DNA of 64,000 nucleotides, from positions 18,243,566 to 18,307,565 of the forward strand of contig CM051458.1 in the NCBI GenBank assembly GCA_028274465.1. The letters are read 5' to 3'. Source of the DNA: Plantago ovata (taxonomy: Eukaryota; Streptophyta; Magnoliopsida; Lamiales; Plantaginaceae). Below the pieces are notes generated by a model, which saw only the letters and a list, made by a program, of their open reading frames with translations, was not told the DNA's origin and ran no database searches. The position numbers were made by a program, and so were the translations under genes. Each line of letters opens with the position of its first letter. Position 1 is the stretch's first letter. This document shows, one piece after another, positions 34,382-44,335 of the stretch.

Positions 34382-34885
34382 CATTTCACTAACAAGAGTT
34401 GTGAATCTGAAATCCAAGTCTTCCAGTGACTCGTTTGTACCTTGTTTAAAGTTTTGAAACTTTAATTTAAGTACTTCAAGTTTGTTTTCCTTGGTTTTGT
34501 CAGATCCAGCACAAAGATCTTGAACCATTTTCCAAGCTTCCTTTGCAGTCTTAGCACCCCACAGTTTGCACTGTATGGTATCCGGAGTTGATCGAATGAT
34601 GATATTTCTTGCTTGGCCATCAAGACGGAATCTCTTAGCTTCGTCAGAAGTCCATTCCTCTCTTGGTTTTGGCACAACCGTATCCGATGGTTCGCCTAAG
34701 ATAGTTTCCTTTCCAGCTTCAGTGGTCTTGTGAGGGAAACTCCTTTCAACCTTAGTGATCTTGATAGGTCCATCATTAATGACAGTGACCATCTCATCAC
34801 TAATCGCCTCAAGATGTAGCATCATGTTGTTTCTCCATTTTTCGTAATTTTCCAGCTTCAGCAAGGGAGCATCTCCTAAAGACAT
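34382..34885 (-). pseudogene. Copia-C gag, first part
   Basis: Starts at the ATG at 34885 (MSLGDAPLLKLENYEKW), not at the upstream non-ATG extension. The UBN2-type Gag core includes KEAWKMVQDLCAGSDKTKEN and ESLEDLDFRFTTLVSEM, where Gypsy-3 interrupts it. The open frame is intact over this piece and rejoins 29405 after removal of Gypsy-3 and one CATTT copy. Confidence 0.85.
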
Positions 34886-34980
34886 CCTGTCAGCAAAACA
34901 CCACCACACTGATCAAGTGAGAGTGATTTACGGAAAGCACCTAAGGGGATCTAGGTTCAGTGCTGAAGGTTAAAGAACCT

Positions 34981-34995
34981 CGCGCTCTGATACCA
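34981..34995 (-). other. primer binding site (tRNA-iMet), Copia-C
   Basis: The minus strand reads TGGTATCAGAGCGCG, 2 nt from the 5' LTR. The first 12 bases match initiator tRNA-Met. The CTGG seen after the core in Copia-A and Copia-B is changed here. Confidence 0.88.
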
Positions 34996-34997
34996 CT

Positions 34998-36560
34998 TGT
35001 TGGTCCCTTTAAACAACAAGAAAAGACTAGAGGGGGGGGGGAATAGTCTTTTCAAACTTTTGTCGTTTAAAACTTTCTCAGCAAGTACTTATTACTTTTC
35101 AATAATGAGTTTTGATGATACTTAACTTACTCAGCAAGCATAAGTTACTTTTCAGTAGCTAGGTTTGCTGATACTTAAATCATAGAGCGGAAGTCTTTGA
35201 TACAATAAGTGCTCTTTGAGTAAATAAAGGTTTCAGCAAGTGATGTGAGTGACTGTGTACAGACAGATATGATTTGCTCAAAACTAAATACTGTAAGTAA
35301 ATCACACAAACACTTTTATAGTGGTATCTGAGAGTGGCGTAATCTCTCAACTAATCCACTTTGTCCTTTCTAGGACTGAATCCACTAAGATATGATTGAG
35401 GTTCCTTACAACTCCTATCTAGAGCGATTCAAACATAAACCAAAGCACACTTGCTTCGTTTCCAACCTAATCTAGAGAACGCAACATTGTTCTCCACCAA
35501 ACTTGGTACTTTTAATCAGCAAAACTATGCTCGATTAAGTTCCCCCTGAATATCACGCCTGAAAGGGTGTATTTTCAGTTAGAGAGGTTCGGGATGAGAT
35601 AACTTAATTATAACTTATTCAGTTACAACAAGTAATCTAAGAAACACAACTTTGAATACTTTGCAGTAGACAGTTAGATTGTTTCTGGTGTCAAGACTCG
35701 TTCTTGTTTGAAAGAAAGAAAGAACACTAACTAATTTCTTAGTCGTGTAAATTCTACTTTTTCAAGCTTTAAGTCTTGGAACGGATCAATGGCAGTATAG
35801 GGAGTTTGAAGGTATGTGAGTTTAAGCACAAGTGAGAGTTTGATCACGTTGTTGACACACTTCAACTCTTTGCCGGATGACCTCTATTTATAGTGCAAGT
35901 AAGGAGCCGTTTGAATTTCAAATCCTTAGGCTTTTGTTCCTTAAAATGTCACTATCTTGCTTTTGTAATTTCAGCAGCGTCCTTGTTTGTCTTCTAGTCT
36001 TCATGTCCTTCGCGTGCAAGCTTTGCATTTAATGCTTATTTGAACAAAATTCAAACAGTAACATTGGAGCGCAAATGCAAGTACTTTCAGCAAGAGGTCA
36101 CATATGTTCCATCAGCAAGTGGTCAGTCTCAGTTTCAGCAAGCACAACCTACTCTGTCTTTCGGATTTTCACTTATGCAATGGTGTTGCTGAAGTTTCCA
36201 CTTTCTGAGCAACATGTGCCTTTGTAGATACGAGTCTTAAGAAATCTTCGAATTCTTCAAGTCTTCGGATCTTCAATTTCTCCAATATTCTGAGCGGTTC
36301 TTAATGCTTCATAGTTTGTTTGAAAACAAGGTACATCATCAGCAAATGCTTCAATAGGTTCTTTTCTTTTCAGAAAACAAGATACATCATAAGCGGTAAA
36401 AACCAACCTATCTAGCACCTAATCTAAGTCTTCAGCAAACGTTCCTCTTTTACACTGTCCTTAAAATTCTAAATTCCTATGGACCTTAAGAGTACTAGTT
36501 ACTGGACTTTCCTTAATTTAGCATGGTTAATTGCTCATCAAAATTACAAGTTTCCTAACA
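34998..36560 (-). repeat. Copia-C 5' LTR
   Basis: TGTTGGTCCC to TTTCCTAACA (1563 bp). The minus-strand TATA box TATAAATA is at 35885-35892. Two units of the 53-bp repeat lie near 35070-35180. It ends at GTGGC, the right target duplication. Confidence 0.92.
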
Positions 36561-37069
36561 GTGGCAGTGACGTCATCTTCAGTTCCAGTGGTTGGAATCT
36601 GAAATATTTCCGCTAAATCAGTCCATTTCAGGACTATTTGCGTGTTCTGAACCGTAGTAAAGATCACTTTTTCAGTGACTCCTTTACTATCAGTAAGGGA
36701 CTGGATTTCTGCATTATCGTAGAATTCCATTGTGTCTATCATGCTCACTTGCTTAGTGCGAGCAGATATAAAGTTCATGAGGCCTTGCTGCTTGATAAAC
36801 TCAAGCGCCTCTTCATTCTCGTCATCGAGTTCTTGTTCATAGAAGTACCTAATGTACTTCTCCTTTGCAAATCCACCCCATTGCATCAACATCTCACACT
36901 TTGCAGTGTCAAGATATGACGGAGGCATAGGTTTTTCCGATATCCTATCGTTTTTCAACACAACTTTCGTTGTGTTTTTTGCCATAGTAGTCACCGGAGC
37001 AGTGCGTGTCTCATCACTGTCAACCTTAGAAGAGTTTGAGGACTTAGAGGGCTGTCTCTTTGGTGCCAT
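36561..37069 (-). pseudogene. Copia-B ORF3, start and first part of N-terminal domain
   Basis: The ATG at 37069 begins MAPKRQPSKSSNSSKVDSD. This frame is open for 168 codons to the Copia-C insertion point. Where Copia-C has a stop, it keeps Gln (SARTKQVSMIDTMEF). The rest of the domain is at 9936-9097. The last codons of the apparent ORF below 36561 belong to the Copia-C LTR. Confidence 0.75.
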
Positions 37070-37973
37070 TTCTTTTATAGAGAAGAAAGTGTACGAAAAA
37101 GATAGTTTGATTTTTTGACCGGAGGTACAGTAGATTCAGGCTAAAATTTGCAGAGAAAGGAAATGTGAGTTAAAGAATTTTGTCATTTCTCTAACTCCTT
37201 CTTTATATAGTGTCTCTGATGTGTGAGAAACTCAATCGATTTGAGCTCTCAGCAAGGGTAAAACAAAGAAACACAGGCGTTAGTGGAGCCTTGCATTGAA
37301 TGCGTAGTGGCCCACTAACTTGAAACCGTCAGAGCATTCTCTCTCTTTGTTTTATTAACCGTTAGATCAATAACTCCTTTTAATCAATGGCCACGATTGT
37401 ATTTCATGTCATGATTATTACGAGTTTATCTGTGCCCGATTAACGTCACAAATTAATTTTACCGAGTTTTAAGGGATTAGATTGCTTGCTGAAATAGACA
37501 AGAATCTTTTCAGCGAGTTTGCATTAACATCCTAGATACTTGCTGAAAGTTCCCCCTTACTTAGATATCTCATATTTTGTTAAGTTTAAAAGATATCTCT
37601 GATTTCCCGTATCAGTAAATTCTTTTGTACTTGAGATATCCTTTGGTAAAATCTGAGAAATGAGTTTTTCTCTTTTTCTGAGTTCCCGTCTCAGATTATT
37701 CCCTTGATACTTGAATACCTGTTTCAGTATCTTTGATTGTCTGAATGCCTGTTTCAGCAATCCTTAAGGTTTTTCTCTTACTGAGTGCCTGTCTCAGCAA
37801 GTGATCAGGTTTCCTAACAAATACCCGTTTTGAAGGAATTACTTGCTGAATGCCTGTTTCAGCAAACATGTAGTGATTTATCATTTCTTAGAAGAAATTA
37901 GTAGACGGAGCTTTTAAGTAAGAATACTTTGGCTTGCTGAATACCTGTTTCAGCATTCTGCCGAATGTATCCT
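37070..37973 (-). other. pol-ORF3 spacer, Copia-B, with seven-hairpin array
   Basis: Stem-loops lie at 37599-37615 (CTGAT/ATCAG), 37678-37694 (CTGAG/CTCAG), 37707-37730 (ATACTTGAA/TTCAGTAT with one bulge), 37741-37757 (CTGAA/TTCAG), 37781-37797 (CTGAG/CTCAG), 37843-37865 (TTGCTGAA/TTCAGCAA) and 37935-37955 (TGCTGAA/TTCAGCA). All loops are 7 nt (TTCCCGT, TACCTGT or TGCCTGT). Starts of neighbouring units are 79, 33, 30, 40, 65 and 91 nt apart, so they do not share one reading frame. The remaining 0.5 kb next to the ORF3 ATG shows nothing else I can name. Confidence 0.7.
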
Positions 37974-39465
37974 TTATTGAGGTAGTTCAATCAATCTAAG
38001 GTTATACCTTAGCATTGCGAACCTATTATCTGGTAGGGGCTTTGTAAAGATGTCAGCAAGCTGATCATCAGTGCCTACTTTCACAACCTCAATATCTCCT
38101 TTTTCTACATGATCTCTAATGAAATGATGTCTAATATCAATGTGCTTAGTCCTTGAGTGAAACTTAGGATTTTGCGTGATAGCAATAGCACTTGTATTAT
38201 CACAAAAGATTGGTGTTTTCTTTGCAGAAATACCATAATCTCTTAATTGTTGCTGAATCCATAGGATTTGAGCTGTGCAACAACCAGCTGCAATGTATTC
38301 AGATTCAGTGGATGAATTGGCAACACAGGTTTGCTTCTTGCTGAACCATGATATTAATCTAGTACCAAAAAACTGACAAGTTCCAGAGGTACTTTTTCTA
38401 TCAAGAGTTGATCCTCCATGATCAGCATCAGAATAACCAACCAATTCTAGTCCAGAATCTTTAGGATACCATAATCCAACATTGACTGTACCTTTGACAT
38501 ATTTCAGTATCTTGATTGCCTTTTTGTAGTGTGATTCTCTCGGGTCAGATTGGAATCTTGCACACACACAAACAGCATACTGAATGTCAGGTCTACTTGC
38601 TGTTAAATACAACAAGGAACCAATGAGCTTCCTATACTTGTGTTCTTCAACACTTTTATCTTCTTTAGTATAGCCCAATTTGGTACCAACACTCATAGGG
38701 ATCTTTTCAGGTTTCTCTTCCTCTTTGATCCTAAACTGTATGAGCATTTTTTTCGCATACTTTGCTTGATTTATGAATATTCCATGTTTGACTTGCTTGA
38801 CTTGCAATCCAAGGAAATAATTCAATTTACCCATCATACTCATTTCAAACTTGTTTGTCATGAGTTTGGAAAAATCATCACAAAATTGCTTGTCCTTAGA
38901 TCCAAAAAATATGTCATCCACATAAATTTGAACTAAGAGTATTTTACCATCATGGTTCATGGTAAATAAGGTTTTGTCAACTTCACCTTTCTTGAAACCA
39001 TTTTCCAGCAAGAACTTAGCGAAGGTATCATACCATGCTCTTGGTGCTTGCTTTAGACCATATACAGCTTTTTGAAGCTTGTATACCATCTTGATTTCTG
39101 AGGGAAGTTCAAAGCCAGGGGGTTGTTCTAGGTAGACTTCTTCAGCAAGTTCACCATTCAAGAATGCACTTTTAACATCCATTTGGTAACAATGAAGTCA
39201 TTGTGAGCAGCAAAGGCTAAGAAAGCCTAATTGCATCCAATCTTGCAACTGGTGCATAAGACTCATCATAGTCCAATCCTTCAGTCTGACAGTAACCTTG
39301 AGCAACTAAAGATGCTTTATTTCTTGTTACTTGACCAGACTCACTCAGCTTGTTTCTGAACACCCACCTTGTACCAATAGCTTTCTTGTCTTCAGCGAGT
39401 GGTACAAGTTTCCAGACTTGTTCCTTTCGAATTGATCCAGTTCTTCTTGCACTGCCTTTATCCAT
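37974..39465 (-). pseudogene. Copia-B reverse transcriptase and RNase H
   Basis: The long frame 39182-37974 (402 codons) runs to the pol stop and is intact. It has [11 protein letters not shown] at residue 1, [12 protein letters not shown] near 41, the polymerase site YVDD at 87-90, RNase [19 protein letters not shown] near 255, FCDNTSAIAI near 336 and KHIDIRHHFIRD near 355. A 1-nt deletion near 39210 separates it from the N-terminal RT frame 39465-39217 ([36 protein letters not shown]). It would copy element RNA into DNA and degrade the RNA strand. Confidence 0.9.
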
Positions 39466-39944
39466 TCAGAATGCTTTAAAGCTTCTTCTATAGTTTTAGG
39501 TTCAATTTCTGAAACGAAGCAAGAGAACAATGATTCAACTTCTACGACAGTTGCTTCTTCAGCAAGTCCATGAGTAGCTTTGTATCTAGTCACTTGGCGT
39601 TTATTAATATCGTCAATCATATCCGTAGAGGGATGATCTCTAATCCATTTATTAACAGGTTTTCTGCTTGTTGGATCAGGATATGTTTGCTCATCAGCAT
39701 GTGACTCTTCAGTATGTACTTGTTCAGTACTACTGGGATTTTGTGTCTCTGCTGAGATTTGTTCATCAGCAACTGCTTGTTCAACATTGCTTGATTGTGG
39801 TAGTTCATCAGCAGGCACTGGAGGTTGCGTAGTTTCAGCAACTTCCGGAGCAACTGCGTCTTTTGCTGGAAATTCTTTATCGTGAACTATATTTATCTTG
39901 TCATGACTAGGGGGAGGAGAGTCATTGTCAGAATCATCATTTAG
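39466..39944 (-). pseudogene. Copia-B linker between integrase and RT
   Basis: Frame 39818-39345 reads through the Ser/Glu/Gln-rich C-terminal tail of integrase (SSTEQVHTEESHADEQ) into the start of RT ([20 protein letters not shown]), with a frameshift near 39415. A TAA near 39944 separates it from the integrase core. It has no catalytic role of its own. Confidence 0.75.
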
Positions 39945-41339
39945 TTAAATTGACTTGATTTGCCTAGCATTAGATTCAGTTCTTTGCTCATGTATGATTA
40001 ACTTTTTCATACATTCTGATATTTCTTCTTCAGCAGGCACTCCTTGTGACTTTTCGTAGAATACAACATGCACTGATTCTTCGATCTTTTGTGCCGTTTT
40101 GTTGTAAACTCTATAAGCTTTACTATGCAAGGAGTAACCGAAAAATATCACTTCGTCTGCCTTTGGTTGAAATGTTCTTAGGTATTCTCTACCATTGTTA
40201 AGAACAAAACACTTGCAACCAAATACTCTTAGATGAGTGATGTTAGGAGGTCTTCCAACAAACAATTCATAAGGAGTTTTGTTGTATTCCTTAGTAATCA
40301 AACATCTGTTTTGAGTATAACAGGCGGTATTAATCGCTTCAACCCAGTAAGCCTCACTTATTTCAGTGTCAGCAAGCATTGTTCTTGCGGCTTCTTTCAG
40401 GGTACGATTCTTCCGTTCAGCAACACCGTTTTGCTGTGGTGTTCTTACTGAGGATAACTGATGTTGTATACCTTTTGAGGTACAATATTCAGTTATGTAC
40501 TGGTTTACAAACTCAGTACCATGGTCTGTCCTTATGACTTTTACCTTGTCATTTTTCATGACTTCAAGCTTATTCAGCAAGTTAGGTATTTCAGTCTTGG
40601 TTTCAGATTTGTGCTTGATGAATACTACTCAAGTGAATCTTGAATAGTCATCCACCACGACCAGACCATACTTCTTACCAGCATAGCTTGTTGAAGAAGA
40701 TTCAAACAAGTCCATGTGCAAGAGTTGTAAAGGTTTTGTAGTTGACGGTACTGCCTTGTTCTTGAAAGAAGATTTGGTTTGCTTTCCTTGCTGACATGCA
40801 TTGCAAACACCATCCTTCTTAAAAGTAACCTTAGGTAATCCAACTACAAGTGCCTTTTTAGACAGCTTATTCAGCGTCTTGAAGTTTAGATGACTTGTTC
40901 GTTTATGCCATAAACATGCTTTTTCAGCAAGGCAATCGTGATCTGAGACAAGGCATTTTTCAACGATTGCTGAAGACCAATCTACGGTGTACAAGCCTCC
41001 TGATCTTCTTGCAATCATAATTACCTTTTTAGTCTCGAAATCTATAAGTTTACATTCATCACTTTTGATTTTGATGAAGTATCCTTTGTCAGCAAACTGA
41101 CTCATGCTGAAAAGGTTAAACTTAAGATTTTTGACATAAAGAACTCCAGTAATGGTTATGCATCCTAACTTCACGTCACCATAGCCTTTTGTAGAACCGG
41201 AGCCTCCACCAGCAAACCTTATTGTTGGACCTTTAGACCACCGTCTATAGTTTATAAGGTTATTCTTGTTGCCCGTCATGTGCTTTCCACAACCACTATC
41301 AAAGTGCCAGATTGCATCGTTTGTCTCCGTGGCTGAAGT
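39945..41339 (-). pseudogene. Copia-B protease and integrase
   Basis: Begins at 41339 directly after the CAG that ends Gag, in frame with it. The protease site is WHFDSGCGKHMTG. The HHCC region and first integrase Asp (LLHMDLF) lie in frame 41351-40629. A TGG-to-TGA stop (RFT*VVF) breaks it near 40630. The second frame (40580-39945) has RTDHGTEF (Asp at residue 19) and GVAERKNRTL (Glu at residue 55), so D-35-E spacing and all three catalytic residues are kept, unlike Copia-C. It ends at a TAA inside the tail. Confidence 0.9.
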
Positions 41340-42576
41340 CTGACCGGCCATGAGGCAGAACTCGTAGTTTTACACATCTGGATAAGCTTCCATAGCTATT
41401 CCACAAACTTCTTTGCCAATCTCCACGTCTAGAGTGGCTTCTTCATCGTCAGTGTCTGAACTTTCATCCTCACTGTCTTCGGAGCTAGTATCAATGCACA
41501 ATGCATCGATCTTTGCTTGAAGCTTCTTCTTTCTTCAGCAATTAAAGCTCTCTTGAACTTCTTCTTCTTTTCAGCAAAGGGCAATTAGCTTTGAAGTGTC
41601 CAGGCGTTTTGCAGTAAAAGCATAGATCATTTCCAACTGCAGGTTCTTCTGATGAAGTTGCTTGCTGAGCTTGCTTGTTCAACGAGCTAGTCTCATTCTT
41701 GTACTTATGGTAGTTGTTACCAAGATGCTTTTTCAGCTTCTCTTTTGCTTTTCGCCTTTCAAGTTCCTTGCTGATGAATTTCTTCATGTTTTTGACAACC
41801 AAAAAGTTTTCATCAGTAGGCGCTTTATCATTCTTCTTTTCAGAAGATGACGGCTTTGCAGCAAGAGCAATGTTTTGCGATTTTTCAACAAACACATTTT
41901 CTCTTTGCTTTGTCTCATAATTGACAGTAGCAAGATGAGAGAACAACTCTGTTGGTGTAATATCTGGCATTCCTTGATTGTAATAGAAATTCTGAGTGTG
42001 GATCCATTCTTGATTCAGACTTCTGATAATGGTTTTCAAACTCTGAGTAAAGATTTCCAACACCCAAAGCTGCCATTTCACTAACAAGAGTTGTGAATCT
42101 GAAATCCAAGTCTTCCAGTGACTTGTTTGTATCTTGCTTAAAGTTTGAAACTTTAATTTAAGTACTTCAACTTTGTTTTCCTTGGTTTTGTCAGATCCAG
42201 CACAAAGATCTTGAACCATTTTCCAAGCTTCCTTAGCAGTTTTAGCACCCCACAGTTTGCACTGTATGGTATCCGGAGTTGATCGAATGATAATGTTTCT
42301 TGCTTGGCCATCAAGAAGGAATCTCTTGGCTTCATCGGAAGTCCATTCCTCTCTTGGTTTTGGCACGACGGTATCAGTCAGTTCGCCTAAGATAGTTTCC
42401 TTTCCAGCTTCAGTGGTCTTGTGAGGGGAACTCCTTTCAACCTTAGTGATCTTGATAGGTCCATCATTAATGACAGTCACCATCTCATCAATAATGGCCT
42501 CAAGATGTAGCATCATGTTGTTTCGCCATTTTTCGTAGTTTTCCAGCTTCAGCAAGGGAGCATCTCCTAAAGACAT
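41340..42576 (-). pseudogene. Copia-B gag, fused directly to pol
   Basis: The ATG at 42576 (MSLGDAPLLKLENYEKW). The 344-codon frame runs to 41542 with UBN2-type Gag and a good zinc knuckle CFYCKTPGHFKANC (CX2CX4HX4C, about 41585-41625). Small indels (near 42135, 42045 and 41545) and a TCA-to-TAA stop near 41371 damage it. The last codons read MAGQ and continue straight into the protease (TSATETND). The coiled-coil extension present in Copia-A and Copia-C is absent. Confidence 0.88.
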
Positions 42577-42671
42577 CCTGTCAGCAAAGCACTACCAAAC
42601 TGATCAAGTGAGAGTGATTTACGGAAAGCACCTAAGGGGATCTAGGTTCAGTGCTGAAGGTTAAAGAACCT

Positions 42672-42686
42672 CCAGCTCTGATACCA
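42672..42686 (-). other. primer binding site (tRNA-iMet), Copia-B
   Basis: The minus strand reads TGGTATCAGAGCTGG, 2 nt from the LTR edge at 42689, matching initiator tRNA-Met. Confidence 0.9.
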
Positions 42687-42688
42687 CT

Positions 42689-44230
42689 TGTTGGTCCCTT
42701 TAAACAACAAGAAAAGACTAGAAGGGGGGGGGTGAATAGTCTTTCTCAACAAGCGTAAGTTACTTTTCAGTAACTAGGTTTGCTGATACTTAACTTTCTC
42801 AACAAGCGTAAGTTACTTTTCAATAACTAGGTTTGCTGATACTTAAAATCAGAGAGCGGAAGTCTTTGATACAATAAGTGCTTCTTTCAGTAAATGAAGG
42901 TTTCAGCAAGTGATGTGAGTGACTGTGTTCAGATAGATATGATTTGCAGAAAAACCAAATACAGTAAGTAAATCACACAAACACTTTTATAGTGCTATCT
43001 GAGAGTGGCGTAACCTCTCAACTAATCCACTTTGTCCTTTCTAGGACTGAATCCACTAAGATAAGATTGAGGTTCCTTACAATACCTATCTAGAGCGACT
43101 CAAACAGAAACCAAAGCACACTTGCTTCGTCTCCAACCTAAACTAGAGAACGCAACCTTGTTCTCCACCAAACTTGGTACTTTTAATCAGCAAGACTATG
43201 CTCGATTAAGTTCCTCCTGAATATCACGCCTGAAAACTTAATTATAACTTATTTAGTTACAACAAGTAATCTAAGAAACAAAACGTTGAATACTTTGCAG
43301 TAAACATGTTTGATTGTTTCTCGTGTCAAGACTTGTTCTTGTTCGAAAGAAAGAAAGAACACTTAACTAATTTCTTAGTCGTGTAAATTGTACTTCTTCA
43401 CAAGTAGCTTTTTCAACCTTTAAGTCTTGGAACGATCAATGGCAGTAGAGAGTATTGAAGGGTTTGTGAGTTTTAAGCACAAGTGAGAGTATGATCACGT
43501 TGTTGACACACTTCAACTCTTTGTCGGATGACCTCTATTTATAGTGAAGATAATGAGCCGTTTGAATTTCAAATTCTAAGGCTTTTGTTCCTTAAAATGT
43601 CACTATCTTGCTTTTCTACTTTCAGCAGCGTCCTTGTTTGTCTTCTAGTCTTCATGTCCTTCGCGTGCATGCTTTGCATTTAATGCTCACTTGAATGAAA
43701 TTCAAACAGTAACATTGGAGCGCAAATACAAGTACTTTCAGCAAGAGGTCACATATGTTCCATCAGCAAGTGGTCAGTCTCAGTTTCAGCAAGCACAACC
43801 TACTCTATCATATAGATTTTCACTTATGCAATGTTGTTGCTGAAGTTTCCACTTTCTGAGCAACATGTGCCTTTGTAGATACCAGTCTTCAGAAATCTTC
43901 TAGTCTTCAGATCTTTGAAATCTTCAAGTCTTCAGATCTTCAAAATCTTCAAGATTCTGAGCGGTTCTAAATGCTTCAATAGTTTGTTTGTAAAAACAAA
44001 GTACATCATCAGCAAATGCTTCAATAGGTTGTATTTCTTTTCAGAAAACAAGATACATCATAAGCTTTAAAACCAACCTATCTAGCGCCTATTCTAAGTC
44101 TTCAGCAAACGTTCCTCTTTTACAATGTCCTTAAAATTCTAAATTCCTATGGACCTTAAGAGTACTAGTTATTGGACTTTCCTTAATTTAGCATGGTTAA
44201 TTGCTCATCAAAATTACAAGTTTCCTAACA
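42689..44230 (-). repeat. Copia-B 5' LTR
   Basis: TGTTGGTCCC to TTTCCTAACA (1542 bp), next to GTCCT at 44231. The TATA box TATAAATA on the minus strand is at 43536-43543. Compared with its 3' LTR it has lost about 80 bp of the 53-bp repeat region (GTCTTT joins CTCAACAAGCG near 42740). Confidence 0.92.
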
Positions 44231-44335
44231 GTCCTTAAAATTCTAAATTCCTATGGACCTTAAGAGTACTAGTTACTAGACTTTCCTTAATTTAGCATGG
44301 TTAATTGCTCATCAGAATTTACAAGTTTCCTAACA
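44231..44335 (-). repeat. Copia-A 5' LTR, terminal piece, with GTCCT duplication
   Basis: 44231-44235 is the right copy of the Copia-B target duplication. 44236-44335 completes the Copia-A LTR (TAAAATTCTAAATTCC to TTTCCTAACA). Host sequence starts at 44336 with ATAGT, which should be the Copia-A target duplication. Its partner is outside the window. Confidence 0.88.

Larger units (their letters stand above)
9937..36560 (-). mobile_element. Copia-C: SIRE/Maximus-like LTR retrotransposon nested in Copia-B
   Basis: LTRs lie at 9937-11432 (3') and 34998-36560 (5'). The target duplication is GTGGT (9932-9936) versus GTGGC (36561-36565), one mismatch. The target is the N-terminal part of Copia-B ORF3, which rejoins cleanly when Copia-C is removed. 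Without Gypsy-2 and Gypsy-3 its length is about 15.3 kb. It keeps the gag-pol intron and the complete ORF3, so it is the best template for the family. It is dead: the integrase catalytic Glu reads Gly, two zinc-knuckle Cys are lost, and there are several stops and frameshifts. Confidence 0.93.
3987..44230 (-). mobile_element. Copia-B: SIRE/Maximus-like LTR retrotransposon, host of nested Copia-C
   Basis: LTRs lie at 3987-5645 (3' LTR) and 42689-44230 (5' LTR). The 5-bp target duplication GTCCT is perfect at 3982-3986 and 44231-44235, and the target is the 5' LTR of Copia-A. Net length without Copia-C is about 13.6 kb. Sense order (right to left) is 5' LTR, PBS, gag, protease, integrase, RT, RNase H, spacer with hairpins, ORF3 (interrupted at 9936/36561), PPT, 3' LTR. 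It lacks the 1181-nt gag-pol intron found in Copia-C and has a roughly 0.7-kb deletion in ORF3. Several frameshifts and stops make it inactive today. Lineage is inferred from the RT/integrase style, large size, and the long ORF after pol. Confidence 0.93.
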
